Part shown: in pieces, positions 1 through 7,892 of the stretch | How the letters are laid out: every line of letters begins with the position of its first letter | How positions within the stretch are numbered: position 1 is the first letter of the stretch | Origin: JBOFDK01 sp051646925 | Lineage (GTDB): Bacteria; Bacillota; Clostridia; Lachnospirales; Cellulosilyticaceae | Reading direction: 5' to 3' | Assembly (NCBI GenBank): GCA_051646925.1 | Contig: JBOFDK010000002.1 | Span: 1-15,162, forward strand | DNA length: 15,162 nucleotides | Notes under the pieces: generated by a model | Told to the model about the DNA's origin: nothing | Databases searched by the model: none | The model's input: only the letters and a program-made list of their open reading frames with translations | Program-made: the position numbers and the translations under genes

Positions 1-179
1 TCTGCTGACAATTTTTACTTCGTACTATTTAATAGTACTGATTTTTTTGATTATAACCGAAGTTATTCTCATTTGAATCGACTGGTTTAATGATTGTTAT
101 TTTATTTTCAAAGTTCATTGTATGCTTTATGTTTCAAGGGCTAGGCCCTGTTGTCTTTGCGGCTTGTCCGCTGCTGACT
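1..179 (-). promoter_or_regulatory. rRNA operon leader with boxA (16S expected beyond the left edge)
   Basis: This is the transcribed stretch downstream of the strong minus-strand promoter at 186-214. On the minus strand it carries TGAACTTTGAAAAT (117-104), which resembles the boxA antitermination signal of Firmicute rRNA leaders and spacers. It also has small hairpins, including GCGG/CCGC and GGGC/GCCC stems near 140-170 and an 8-bp inverted repeat at 22-38. No protein gene fits here. That this leads into a 16S gene is inferred from promoter strength, boxA and leader length, because the 16S start itself is outside the window. A 16S-23S spacer is a less likely alternative, since a full promoter lies directly upstream. 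Confidence 0.6.
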
Positions 180-185
180 TGATTT

Positions 186-214
186 ATTATGCACTATCCT
201 ATTGTAATAGTCAA
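186..214 (-). promoter_or_regulatory. Strong sigma-A promoter of the left rRNA operon
   Basis: On the minus strand there is a -35 TTGACT (214-209), a 17-bp spacer and a -10 CATAAT (191-186). Upstream of the -35 lies a very A-rich stretch (about 257-220 on the minus strand), as expected of an UP element. A start near 179 would give a leader of at least 180 nt. There is no protein gene downstream inside the window, which fits an rRNA transcript. Confidence 0.7.
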
Positions 215-257
215 CACATTTCTTCAACTTTCTTTCTTTTTTTTTATTTTCCTTTAG

Positions 258-338
258 TTATCCACTTTTTTCTATCAAAACCCACAACTTTTCAATGTTA
301 TCCACATTGTTATCCACATTTAGGTACTATTATCCACA
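258..338 (+). promoter_or_regulatory. Cluster of DnaA boxes upstream of the rRNA promoter
   Basis: TTATCCACA, the consensus DnaA box, occurs exactly at 298-306, 310-318 and 330-338, all in the same orientation. A one-mismatch copy TTATCCACT is at 258-266. Starts are 40, 12 and 20 bp apart. The cluster sits between the dinB stop (350) and the rRNA promoter -35 (209-214), beside a T-rich stretch (about 220-255). DnaA binding is expected from the consensus. Whether the site controls the rRNA promoter, titrates DnaA, or belongs to an origin cannot be told here, as no dnaA, dnaN or rpmH gene is visible. Confidence 0.65.
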
Positions 339-349
339 TTTAAAATGCT

Positions 350-1426
350 TTATTTTATAATATCAAATAAATTAAGATTAACAAATACTTCTTCTGTTTC
401 ATCTATTAATTGCGAAACTGTAACCCCTACTAATCTTACTGCTTGTTCTGAATTAATTTTTTCTATTATTAGTTGTGTAGTTTTTAAAATGTCATCCGCT
501 TCTTGTAACGTGTTATCTCCTGTTATACTTCTTGTTATTTGTGTAAAGTCATCAAACTTAACTTTAACTGTTATCGTTCTTCCCTTCTTACCATTTTCTT
601 TAAGCCTCTTACTTACCTCCGCTGCCATTTCTCTAATCTCTTTATTAACTTCTGTTCCATTTAACCACTGATCTGTTTTAAACGTGCTTTCTTTTCCTAT
701 TGATTTGCGTTCACGATGATTTTCTACTTTCCTATTATCTATCCCTCTTGCGAAATCATAAAGCATTTGTCCTCGTTTACCAAACATCATTATCAAAAAT
801 GAATGTTCTAACCCTCTTAAATCTTTTCCTTTATGAATTCCTATTCGTTTTAAATCTCTAGCTGTTACTTTTCCTACTCCAAAAAATTTTTCAATCGGTA
901 GCTTATCCAAAAAATCTTGCGCTATGTCTTCTGTAATTTCCATCTCTCCATTTGGCTTATTATAATCCGAAGCAATTTTAGCCAAAAACTTATTGTATGA
1001 CACTCCTGCTGATGCAGTTAACTGCAATTCTTTTTCTATCATTTCTTTAATGTTTTTAGCAAGTTTCATAGTATCAGGTTCATTCATTTTATTTTCTGTA
1101 ACGTCTAAATACGCCTCATCTAACGATAATGGTTCTATTAAATCTGTATATCTTTTAAAAATTTCTCTAATTTGGGCGGATACTTTTTCATATTTTTTAT
1201 GATTCACTTCTATAAATACAGCTTTTGGACATAATCCATATGCCGCACTCGCTGACATTGCCGAATGAATTCCATATTTTCTGGCTTCATATGAGCAAGT
1301 TGCTACTACACCTCTTCCGCTAGGCGTCCCTCCTACAACAATTGGTTTGTTTTTTAACGCCGGATTATCTCTTTCTTCTATTGCTGCAAAAAAAGCATCC
1401 ATATCAATATGTATAATTTTTCTCAC
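350..1426 (-). CDS. dinB: DNA polymerase IV (Y-family translesion polymerase)
   Basis: This 358-residue protein is full length for DinB, an error-prone polymerase that copies past DNA lesions. The palm carries IDMDAFF at residues 7-13, with metal ligand D8 and an aromatic steric-gate position at F13. SLDEAYLDV at 101-109 gives the catalytic D103 and E104. A helix-hairpin-helix follows (FFGVGKVTARDL, about 180-190), then the little-finger domain. The C-terminus ends NLNLFDIIK, a sliding-clamp-binding motif of the QLxLF type. The start codon is GTG at 1426, placed by AAGGTG upstream and by the fit of MRKIIHIDMD to the family. No LexA-type operator was recognised upstream. The gene is divergent from the GNAT gene, and its stop lies 11 bp from the DnaA-box cluster. 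Confidence 0.95.
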   Translation of the reverse strand: MRKIIHIDMDAFFAAIEERDNPALKNKPIVVGGTPSGRGVVATCSYEARKYGIHSAMSASAAYGLCPKAVFIEVNHKKYEKVSAQIREIFKRYTDLIEPLSLDEAYLDVTENKMNEPDTMKLAKNIKEMIEKELQLTASAGVSYNKFLAKIASDYNKPNGEMEITEDIAQDFLDKLPIEKFFGVGKVTARDLKRIGIHKGKDLRGLEHSFLIMMFGKRGQMLYDFARGIDNRKVENHRERKSIGKESTFKTDQWLNGTEVNKEIREMAAEVSKRLKENGKKGRTITVKVKFDDFTQITRSITGDNTLQEADDILKTTQLIIEKINSEQAVRLVGVTVSQLIDETEEVFVNLNLFDIIK

Positions 1427-1517
1427 TATTACACCTTCTTTATTTTATCTTTATTTGATAATAGTTTAAAGCTTTAATCAATTATATATCACTATAACTT
1501 AAACTAATACTTTAGCC

Positions 1518-1547
1518 TTATCATAACTTCTATAAGTATGCTATAAT
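1518..1547 (+). promoter_or_regulatory. Extended -10 promoter for the GNAT gene
   Basis: TGCTATAAT gives an extended -10 with a perfect TATAAT at 1542-1547. A weak -35 TTATCA is at 1518-1523, with an 18-bp spacer. The start would be near 1554, only about 20 nt ahead of the GNAT start codon, giving a short leader with AAAGGAG at 1561-1567. The rest of the dinB-GNAT gap (1427-1517) is AT-rich and shows no convincing dinB promoter. Confidence 0.6.
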
Positions 1548-1573
1548 AACCAAAACATTTAAAGGAGTTTTAT

Positions 1574-2422
1574 ATGAATTCACTCAAAATCGATTCTGTT
1601 TTAAAATATTCCACAATATCACGTTGTGATGATACTGATTACTTTATAGAAACAAATGGCTTACCTGTAATGTTTTATATCGATACCCCTTATTTGGGCC
1701 GCATTCAATTTCCATATCCTTATGCTATCTTAGTTCGCACCGCTGCAAATTCAAAAAAAATCACACTTCATTTATTATCAGACTCTGGCTTAAAATCTAG
1801 TTTCATTAACATAGAACTTGACCTATCATCACATTTACTATGGGTTCATCATCAAACATCATCAATTACATTAACTCTACTACCTTCATTAAATTTGAAT
1901 ACAAAAGATGGTACACCTCTTTTCGTATCACCTCTAGACACTACCGATTTGCCCGCTATTTTAGATTTACAAAATCACATTGTTACAAACTTACCTATCA
2001 CTAGTTGGTTTATGCCAACCTCTTCATCCGAATGGGATAGTTATCTAAATGAAACTGGAGTAGTTTTAGGTTACAAAACAACAAATAACCGACTTGTTGC
2101 AGTCGGCTCTTTATTGTGTTTAGGTTTATCTCCTGATAACTATGGTCATGACTTAGGTTTTAATGATACTAAGCTTCTTTCTACTGCGCAAATCGATACC
2201 ACTATAGTTCATTCTGATTTTCGTGGTAATCGTTTACAAAATTACTTATGTGACCTTTTAGAATTCCATGCAAAGACCATCGGAATGTTATATATAACCG
2301 CAACAGTTTCTCCCGATAACCATTACAGTCTCAAAACTTTTTTAGACCGCGGTTACTCTATCCAATGCATCAAAGAAAAGTATAATGGTTTAGAACGTGC
2401 TATTTTGCTAAAATCATTTTAA
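1574..2422 (+). CDS. GNAT-family N-acetyltransferase with an uncharacterised N-terminal region
   Basis: The 282-residue protein has a C-terminal GNAT fold (about 120-280). VHSDFRGNRLQ at 212-222 is the acetyl-CoA pyrophosphate-binding motif A (R-G-x-x-L/Q type). SPDN at 246-249 followed by FLDRGYS is the usual end of the domain. GNAT enzymes move an acetyl group from acetyl-CoA to an amine; the acceptor here is unknown. The first 110 residues are mostly beta-like and rich in Ser, Thr and Leu, with no motif I recognise; they may be a degenerate second GNAT half or a substrate domain. The start is set by AAAGGAG 6 nt upstream. The gene converges with the 504-residue gene, leaving only 10 bp between the stops and no clear terminator. 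Confidence 0.8.
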   Translation: MNSLKIDSVLKYSTISRCDDTDYFIETNGLPVMFYIDTPYLGRIQFPYPYAILVRTAANSKKITLHLLSDSGLKSSFINIELDLSSHLLWVHHQTSSITLTLLPSLNLNTKDGTPLFVSPLDTTDLPAILDLQNHIVTNLPITSWFMPTSSSEWDSYLNETGVVLGYKTTNNRLVAVGSLLCLGLSPDNYGHDLGFNDTKLLSTAQIDTTIVHSDFRGNRLQNYLCDLLEFHAKTIGMLYITATVSPDNHYSLKTFLDRGYSIQCIKEKYNGLERAILLKSF

Positions 2423-2432
2423 TTCCCTAATA

Positions 2433-3947
2433 CTACTTTATTACTTTTAGCACTCTTACATTTGTTTTATTTGTTTTATTTGTTTCCACTACTAGTAGAT
2501 GGTTTTCGCTCAACTTTACAATACCATCTACTATACTTTGAGTTAACGAAGAAATTGCTAAAATATCATTTCTCATTATTCTAGTTAATGTTCCTAACAT
2601 ATTGTACATTTCTTCTATTCCTTTATTTAATTTTTCATTATCATTCATTTCATTATAAAATGATATTGCTGCATTTAAGAATATTGCTATTGCTATATTT
2701 ATTAGATTTTCTGCCAAATACTCTCCATATAACTCTTGGTTACTTTCAATATTTGCTAATCCCATATCCTGAATACGTTGTATTCCTTCCATATCAATTT
2801 CTCTATTTACAGCTTTCATTATCAATTCATCTATTTCTTCATTTAAATTTATATTATGTTCCAACATTTCAAGCTCATTTTCTATAGATTCCATTCCTCT
2901 TTGTAGCCTTTTAAGTGTATAAATTTTTTCTTCTTTTACTATCTTGCCACTTTTTTTGCTATACCAATGTTCTTGAACACTCTCATCCGAACCTATCTTT
3001 ATATGGCCTGTTTTTTCATTTTCATAATATACATATTCAACCTGTTCTTCATTATTTGCATCTATATTTCCTTTTAGAACTTTAAAATAATTATCTATTT
3101 CTTCAGTGTTTTTTAATTTTTCAAATATTTCTTTTGTTTTTGGATTATCAAGTTGAAAATATTCTTTACCTTCATTATATATAATTTTATTTTCTATAGT
3201 TTTAAGATTACTTTTGAGTCTTTCTATATTTTTTTTAATATATTGTTCCAATTTATCTAAATAAGCTTTTTTACAATTCACTATCGCTGTTGTTTTATTT
3301 TCTATATACCCTTTGCCCTCTTCTGTTAATTGATTCTTTTGTAGCTTTGATCTTTTATTAATATCAATTATTTCTTTCTCCAATAAACCCATAGCATTTT
3401 TTTTAACAGTGTGTACCTTTCCTTTATGAAATTGTTTTATTTCATGGTCCATTTTCTCTAACTCTATTTCTTCTTTCATTATAATTTCATCTAACTTCTC
3501 AGTAAACACTTCTACTACTTCTGCTACTATTTCCGCTTTCTTTATAAACTTTTTATAAGCTAAAACTCTAACTATCACTATATCGTAAATAGTGTCCACT
3601 TCTACACCTTCAAAAATATTGTCTATTAACTCATCCTCTATCTCTTCAATACCATAATCATCTCTTTCTAATATCTTTTTTAATTCTAACGCCCCACTTA
3701 GTTCTTCTACTTCAGTATCCAATATTTTTTTAGCCTCAGTCATCTCTTCTAAACATTCTTCTATAGTACTATATTTAAATTGTTTTCTTAATTTAGGAAT
3801 TTTATTTTTTGCAGTACTTTTTGCACTCAACTGATTCCATGCATATTGATATTGATCAAACAGTAATATTATTTGCTTACTTATTTCCTGTAAATGTCTC
3901 ACCTTTTCCTTATTATCCGCAAAAAACACTTTATCAAAAAGCGCCAT
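2433..3947 (-). CDS. Unrecognised 504-residue helical, coiled-coil protein
   Basis: I do not recognise this protein. It is rich in Glu, Lys and Ile. Long charged heptad-like stretches (about residues 60-110, 140-270 and 345-400) predict mostly alpha helix with coiled coil. There is no signal peptide. One hydrophobic helix near 414-429 (INIAIAIFLNAAISF) could be a membrane or packing helix. The N-terminus MALFDKVFF resembles short amphipathic starts of membrane-associated proteins, but that is inference. No Walker, nuclease or protease motif was seen. The tail has NKTNKTN, coded by a 9-bp direct repeat (about 2461-2487). The start is set at 3947 by AAGGAG 7 nt upstream; an in-frame ATG at 4004 lacks a comparable site. 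It appears monocistronic and converges with the GNAT gene. Confidence 0.8.
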   Translation of the reverse strand: MALFDKVFFADNKEKVRHLQEISKQIILLFDQYQYAWNQLSAKSTAKNKIPKLRKQFKYSTIEECLEEMTEAKKILDTEVEELSGALELKKILERDDYGIEEIEDELIDNIFEGVEVDTIYDIVIVRVLAYKKFIKKAEIVAEVVEVFTEKLDEIIMKEEIELEKMDHEIKQFHKGKVHTVKKNAMGLLEKEIIDINKRSKLQKNQLTEEGKGYIENKTTAIVNCKKAYLDKLEQYIKKNIERLKSNLKTIENKIIYNEGKEYFQLDNPKTKEIFEKLKNTEEIDNYFKVLKGNIDANNEEQVEYVYYENEKTGHIKIGSDESVQEHWYSKKSGKIVKEEKIYTLKRLQRGMESIENELEMLEHNINLNEEIDELIMKAVNREIDMEGIQRIQDMGLANIESNQELYGEYLAENLINIAIAIFLNAAISFYNEMNDNEKLNKGIEEMYNMLGTLTRIMRNDILAISSLTQSIVDGIVKLSENHLLVVETNKTNKTNVRVLKVIK

Positions 3948-4028
3948 AATCTCACTCCTTAAACAATTTTTATAATAATCATTTATACATCTTAAATACA
4001 TCATATTCCTAACTACTTATCTATGTGC

Positions 4029-4057
4029 ATATTATTATATTAAATTTAACTTTTCAA
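4029..4057 (-). promoter_or_regulatory. Possible promoter of the 504-residue gene
   Basis: On the minus strand a TTGAAA (4057-4052) is followed after 17 bp by TAATAT (4034-4029). A perfect TATAAT (4039-4034) overlaps it but sits only 12 bp from that -35. Either gives a leader of about 75 nt before the ATG. The match is modest, but transcription must begin here because a terminator lies directly upstream. Confidence 0.35.
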
Positions 4058-4090
4058 AAACGAAATCTAATAAATCACGTGAAAATACAC

Positions 4091-4123
4091 AAAAAAAAAG
4101 AGATTGAATCAATCTCTTTTTTT
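4091..4123. terminator. Intrinsic terminator ending the nucleoside importer operon
   Basis: A 14-bp perfect stem (arms 4093-4106 and 4110-4123, core AGATTG/CAATCT) with a 3-nt loop has an A-run on its left and a T-run on its right, so it could stop transcription in both directions. Its main job should be to end the leftward nup operon, 28 bp past the nupQ stop, and so isolate the 504-residue gene. Confidence 0.85.
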
Positions 4124-4151
4124 GATACTTAATATATTTAATTCTTTATCT

Positions 4152-5114
4152 TTATCGTTTTCCTTTATCGTATATTTCTCCTAGTGCACGTGGTGCACGG
4201 TTTGATTTAGAAAAAACAATTAACAATAATAGTGTTAATAAATATGGCAAAATTAAAATCAAATCTGAGTATGCACTTGATAGTTCTAATACTTCTGCCA
4301 GTTTATAACCTCCTGAACGTGCAAATCCAAATAATAAACACGCACCTAACGTCTGCATAATTTTCCAATTTCCAAAGATTAATGCAGCTATCGCTAAATA
4401 TCCATATCCTGAATAGATAGTACTTGAAAAATTTGATGCAATCGAATATGCAAAACAAATACCACCAATACCTGCTAATGCGCCTGAAATCATAACTGAA
4501 GCAAAACGTATTTTTGAAACCTCTGCTCCCGCAGCATCAACTGCATGTGGGTTATCTCCACACGCGCGCATTCTAAGTCCAAATCTTGTCTTATAAAGTA
4601 CATACCACATAACTATTGCAACTACTACAATGATTGGTTGGAATACATATAAGTCTTTAAAGAATGCCCCTATAATCGGTAGTTCACTAAGTAATGGAAC
4701 CGAAAACTTTGGACAAATTGAAAGTGGAAATCGATTTGATGGTTTATCAAACAATATAACATTTAGCTGACTTGTCATAAAAGCTGTAAGTGCCATTGCT
4801 AAAATATTGATAACTACACCACTAATAACTTGATTTGCTTTAAATTTAATACATAGCATACCATGTAGCATTGAATAAAGCATACCGCCTATAGCTGCAA
4901 AACATACTGCTACGCAAAATAGTAAAACCGGATTAATCTCCATACCGCCTTTTGTTAGCAATATAACCGCTAACGAGCCTGAAAAGGCTCCTACTCCTAA
5001 TAATCCCTCTAGTGCTAAGTTTATAATTCCGCTTCGTTCGCAATAAATACCACCAATTGCAACGATAAATAGTGGAAGTGCAAATGCCAAACCATCCATG
5101 ATGATTAAATCCAT
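4152..5114 (-). CDS. nupQ: Nucleoside ABC importer, permease subunit 2 (NupQ type)
   Basis: This is a 320-residue polytopic membrane protein of the BPD_transp_2 permease family (as in NupQ/YufQ and RbsC), with about eight to ten hydrophobic segments. Family signatures are INLALEGLLGVGA at 31-43, GDNPHAVDAAG at 186-196 (cytoplasmic loop that meets the ATPase) and SGALAGIGGI at 210-219. It should form the membrane channel with NupP. The ATG overlaps the upstream stop as TAATG, so translation is probably coupled; AGGAGG lies just upstream. It is the last gene of the operon, followed by the terminator at 4091-4123. Nucleoside specificity is inferred from family and neighbours. Confidence 0.88.
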   Translation of the reverse strand: MDLIIMDGLAFALPLFIVAIGGIYCERSGIINLALEGLLGVGAFSGSLAVILLTKGGMEINPVLLFCVAVCFAAIGGMLYSMLHGMLCIKFKANQVISGVVINILAMALTAFMTSQLNVILFDKPSNRFPLSICPKFSVPLLSELPIIGAFFKDLYVFQPIIVVVAIVMWYVLYKTRFGLRMRACGDNPHAVDAAGAEVSKIRFASVMISGALAGIGGICFAYSIASNFSSTIYSGYGYLAIAALIFGNWKIMQTLGACLLFGFARSGGYKLAEVLELSSAYSDLILILPYLLTLLLLIVFSKSNRAPRALGEIYDKGKR

Positions 5115-6247
5115 TATACTTTACCTCCTTTTGTACTATTCATTTGTTCTTTTGCTTTATTAATGCGGTACTTAATGTATACACCACATGCTGCAAACAA
5201 CAATATAATTCCTGTAATAACTTGTGCTATCTCACCTTGAATACCTACTGTTGAACTCATATAATTGCTACCTTTAGAAATAGTTGTAATTAATAGAGAC
5301 GAGCCTAAAATTCCTATTGGATTTGAGTTACCAAGTAACGATACTGCAATTGCATCGAATCCTATAGCTGATAATTCTCTAGGTTGTATTGATACATAAT
5401 TACCTAAGTAAAATGTAATTCCTGCAAGTCCAGCTAATGCTCCTGATAAAGTCATAGAAAGTACTATATTTTTTCCAACTTCTATTCCTGTATATTTGGC
5501 AGCGTGCTTATTCATACCAACAGTTTTCATCTCAAACCCTATTCTTGTTCTATCTAACAAGAACTTTACACCTACAACAACTGGAATAACTAGCAAAAAC
5601 CCTAGTGGTATGTCCATTTTCAATCCGCCTACTTCTACATTTTGCAAAGTTAAACTTGCTGCACTAGAAACTGCACGTGATTGACGTGATGCTGGGTTAA
5701 TATAATACATATTAATCATAAAACTTATTCCGTACTGTAAAATATAATTTATCATAATCGCTGAAACAACTTCATTTATATTAAATTTATGCTTTAAATA
5801 TCCAATTAAAGCACCTACTAATGCTCCTACTACGATACCTATTAAGATTACTGCCGGTTTCGCTACTACTGCCGGTAATTCAGAATATCCAATTAATACT
5901 GAAGCTACAAATCCACTAATTAGCATTTGCCCTGACACACCAATATTAAACAACCCTGTTTTAAATGCAACTGCTACTGATAATGCTGCAAAAATCATAG
6001 GAGTTAGCGAATTTAGTAAGCTCATAAAATCTGTTAACATACTTTTTTTAGCAGCGTAAGATGCTTTTGGCAACAATCCAGAGCCTTTTAATAAGCTTAC
6101 AAAAGACTCGAATGGATCTTTTCCTACTGCTAAAATTACAAGACTTGCAACGATTAGACTCATAAAAAGTGCTAATAACGGAATTGAAAGCCCTTGATAT
6201 TTTTCATTACCAAATATTTTCAAAAAACTTTGCTTAAGTTTTCTCAT
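5114..6247 (-). CDS. nupP: Nucleoside ABC importer, permease subunit 1 (NupP type)
   Basis: This 377-residue membrane protein is the longer of the two permeases, as is usual for this family. After a short cytoplasmic start there is a first membrane segment (about 21-41). The signature NIGVSGQ is at 101-107, the coupling loop GMNKHAAKYTG at 244-254, and SGALAGLAGI at 268-277, matching the same motifs in NupQ. A basic tail follows the last segment. The start codon overlaps the nupO stop as TAATG, so the two are likely translationally coupled. The role is to form the heteromeric channel with NupQ. Confidence 0.88.
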   Translation of the reverse strand: MRKLKQSFLKIFGNEKYQGLSIPLLALFMSLIVASLVILAVGKDPFESFVSLLKGSGLLPKASYAAKKSMLTDFMSLLNSLTPMIFAALSVAVAFKTGLFNIGVSGQMLISGFVASVLIGYSELPAVVAKPAVILIGIVVGALVGALIGYLKHKFNINEVVSAIMINYILQYGISFMINMYYINPASRQSRAVSSAASLTLQNVEVGGLKMDIPLGFLLVIPVVVGVKFLLDRTRIGFEMKTVGMNKHAAKYTGIEVGKNIVLSMTLSGALAGLAGITFYLGNYVSIQPRELSAIGFDAIAVSLLGNSNPIGILGSSLLITTISKGSNYMSSTVGIQGEIAQVITGIILLFAACGVYIKYRINKAKEQMNSTKGGKV

Positions 6248-7776
6248 TATGACGTCACTCCCATCATGTATTGACCAACCTTTTCACGCGTCAACGTATC
6301 TGCATCTGCTATTTTTAACAACTCACCATTATAAATAACACCGATTGTATCTGCTAAATTCATTACTTCTTCTAATTCTAGTGAAATAAGTAAAATAGCA
6401 CGCCCCGCATCTCTTTGCTCCAATATTTGCCCATGTATCTTTTCAATCGCTCCAATATCTAGGCCTCTTGTTGGTTGAACAAAAATCAATAACGATGCCT
6501 TTTCTTCTATTTCTCTACCTATAATAGCTTTTTGCTGATTTCCACCAGACATTGAGCGAACTGTTGTAGTTGCACCTTGGCTACTTCTAATATCATATCT
6601 TTCGATAATTTCATCTGCATATGCCCTACATGCTGCTTTATTTAATATTCCTTTTTTAGAAAAAGGCTCTTTGTAATATTTTTTAAGCATAATATTGTTT
6701 TCTAGGCTAAAATCCAAAACAAGTCCTGTAGTATGTCTATCTTCTGGCGTATACGCAATTCCGCATTGTTGACGCCTGCGAATACTTTCTTTTTTAATTG
6801 TTTTGCCTAATAATTTTATGTCACCTTCTTTTATATCCATAAGTCCTGCAATCGCATCAGCAACTTCTACTTGCCCGTTACCCGATACGCCCGCAATTGC
6901 AAAAACTTCACCTCTTTTTATATTGAATGAAACATTTTTTACAACTGGAAATCCTTCTTGATTAAGTACAGTTAAATTTTCAACACTAAGTACTTCTTCT
7001 CCACATTGTATTGGATTTTTTTGATTTTCAAAACTAACTTCTCTTCCTACCATCAAAGTTGCCATCTCTTTAGTAGATATCGTTTGCACATCTCTTACAT
7101 CTACTAATTTTCCGCGGCACAAAATAGCACAACGGTCCGCTACTTTTTTTATTTCTTCTAGTTTATGTGTAATCAAAATGATAGTTTTTCCTGCATCACG
7201 CAGTTCTCTTATAATAATTAATAAAAATTCAATTTCTTGTGGTGTAAGTACCGCAGTTGGCTCATCAAAAATCAAAATTTCCGCTTCTCTATATAGCATT
7301 TTAAGAATTTCTACCCTTTGCTGAATTGAAACACTCACTTCTTCGATTCTTTTTGTAGGGTCAACTTCTAATCCATATTTTTTTGATAGCTCTGCTATTT
7401 TTTTATCTGTTTTTTTAATCCCCACATACGGAAAAATTCCAAATAGCTTTTCTATAGGTTCTTGCCCAAGTACAATATTTTCTGTAATAGTATAATTTTC
7501 AACCAATTTAAAATGCTGATGCACCATTCCTATCCCTAGAGCTGTTGCATGAGCTGGAGATTTTATATTTACTTTTTCACCTCTAATATATATTTCACCG
7601 GCATCTGGCTCATACATTCCAAATAACATACTCATAAGTGTTGATTTTCCTGCACCATTTTCTCCTAACAATGCATAAATTTCACCTTTTTTAATGCCTA
7701 AAGAAACCTGATCATTTGCCACTATTCCTGGAAATTTTTTCGTTATTTTTTTCAATTCTACAATATATTCACTCAT
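6247..7776 (-). CDS. nupO: Nucleoside ABC importer, tandem ATPase subunit (NupO type)
   Basis: This 509-residue protein has two fused ABC ATPase domains and powers the NupP/NupQ channel. Domain 1 is complete: Walker A GENGAGKST (38-46), Walker B ILIFDEPT (167-174) and switch H204, but its signature motif is VSIQQ (149-153), not LSGGQ. Domain 2 has a canonical SGGNQQ signature (410-415) but a degenerate P-loop GVSGNGQVE (296-304), V433-Q434 in place of the Walker B Asp-Glu, and S465 instead of the switch His. One live and one degenerate site is normal for sugar and nucleoside importers of this family. An in-frame TTG lies 6 nt upstream, but ATG at 7776 is better spaced (8 nt) from AAAGGAG. The gene lies after an internal terminator that follows the binding-protein gene. 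Confidence 0.9.
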   Translation of the reverse strand: MSEYIVELKKITKKFPGIVANDQVSLGIKKGEIYALLGENGAGKSTLMSMLFGMYEPDAGEIYIRGEKVNIKSPAHATALGIGMVHQHFKLVENYTITENIVLGQEPIEKLFGIFPYVGIKKTDKKIAELSKKYGLEVDPTKRIEEVSVSIQQRVEILKMLYREAEILIFDEPTAVLTPQEIEFLLIIIRELRDAGKTIILITHKLEEIKKVADRCAILCRGKLVDVRDVQTISTKEMATLMVGREVSFENQKNPIQCGEEVLSVENLTVLNQEGFPVVKNVSFNIKRGEVFAIAGVSGNGQVEVADAIAGLMDIKEGDIKLLGKTIKKESIRRRQQCGIAYTPEDRHTTGLVLDFSLENNIMLKKYYKEPFSKKGILNKAACRAYADEIIERYDIRSSQGATTTVRSMSGGNQQKAIIGREIEEKASLLIFVQPTRGLDIGAIEKIHGQILEQRDAGRAILLISLELEEVMNLADTIGVIYNGELLKIADADTLTREKVGQYMMGVTS

Positions 7777-7841
7777 TTTCAAGGCTCCTTTCTCTATATT
7801 ACAGTTAATCTACCTCTTACTATATTACATTATTTTAGTAT

Positions 7842-7877
7842 AAAAAAAAAGGCTGCAATCCGCAAGGAGTTGCAACC
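7842..7877 (-). terminator. Internal terminator between nupN and nupO
   Basis: On the minus strand GGTTGCAA (7877-7870) pairs with TTGCAGCC (7858-7851) across an 11-nt loop, with one G-T pair, and a run of nine T follows (7850-7842). It lies 16 bp after the nupN stop and 66 bp before nupO. No second promoter was found in that gap, so the three downstream genes probably depend on read-through, giving more binding protein than channel. Confidence 0.85.
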
Positions 7878-7892
7878 TAGATTGTTTATTAG

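Noticed and set aside
22..49. Plus-strand terminator at the left edge
   Set aside because: The 8-bp hairpin with a T-run could act on the plus strand, but no plus-strand gene precedes it, and it fits better as a leader stem of the minus-strand rRNA transcript.
258..338. A complete replication origin
   Set aside because: The DnaA boxes are convincing, but no dnaA, dnaN, rpmH or gidA gene is visible, so only a DnaA-box cluster is claimed.
122..343. Plus-strand open frame of 73 codons at the left edge
   Set aside because: It runs antisense to the rRNA leader and promoter and through the DnaA boxes; no ribosome site and a low-complexity product.
2588..2887. Plus-strand open frame antisense to the 504-residue gene
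   Set aside because: It is a shadow of the Glu/Lys/Ile-rich coding strand, giving a Leu/Tyr/Phe-rich product with no ribosome site.
6247..7776. Inactivated ATPase because the second site lacks Walker B acids and the switch His
   Set aside because: A degenerate second site is normal in NupO/RbsA-type tandem ATPases, so the gene is intact.
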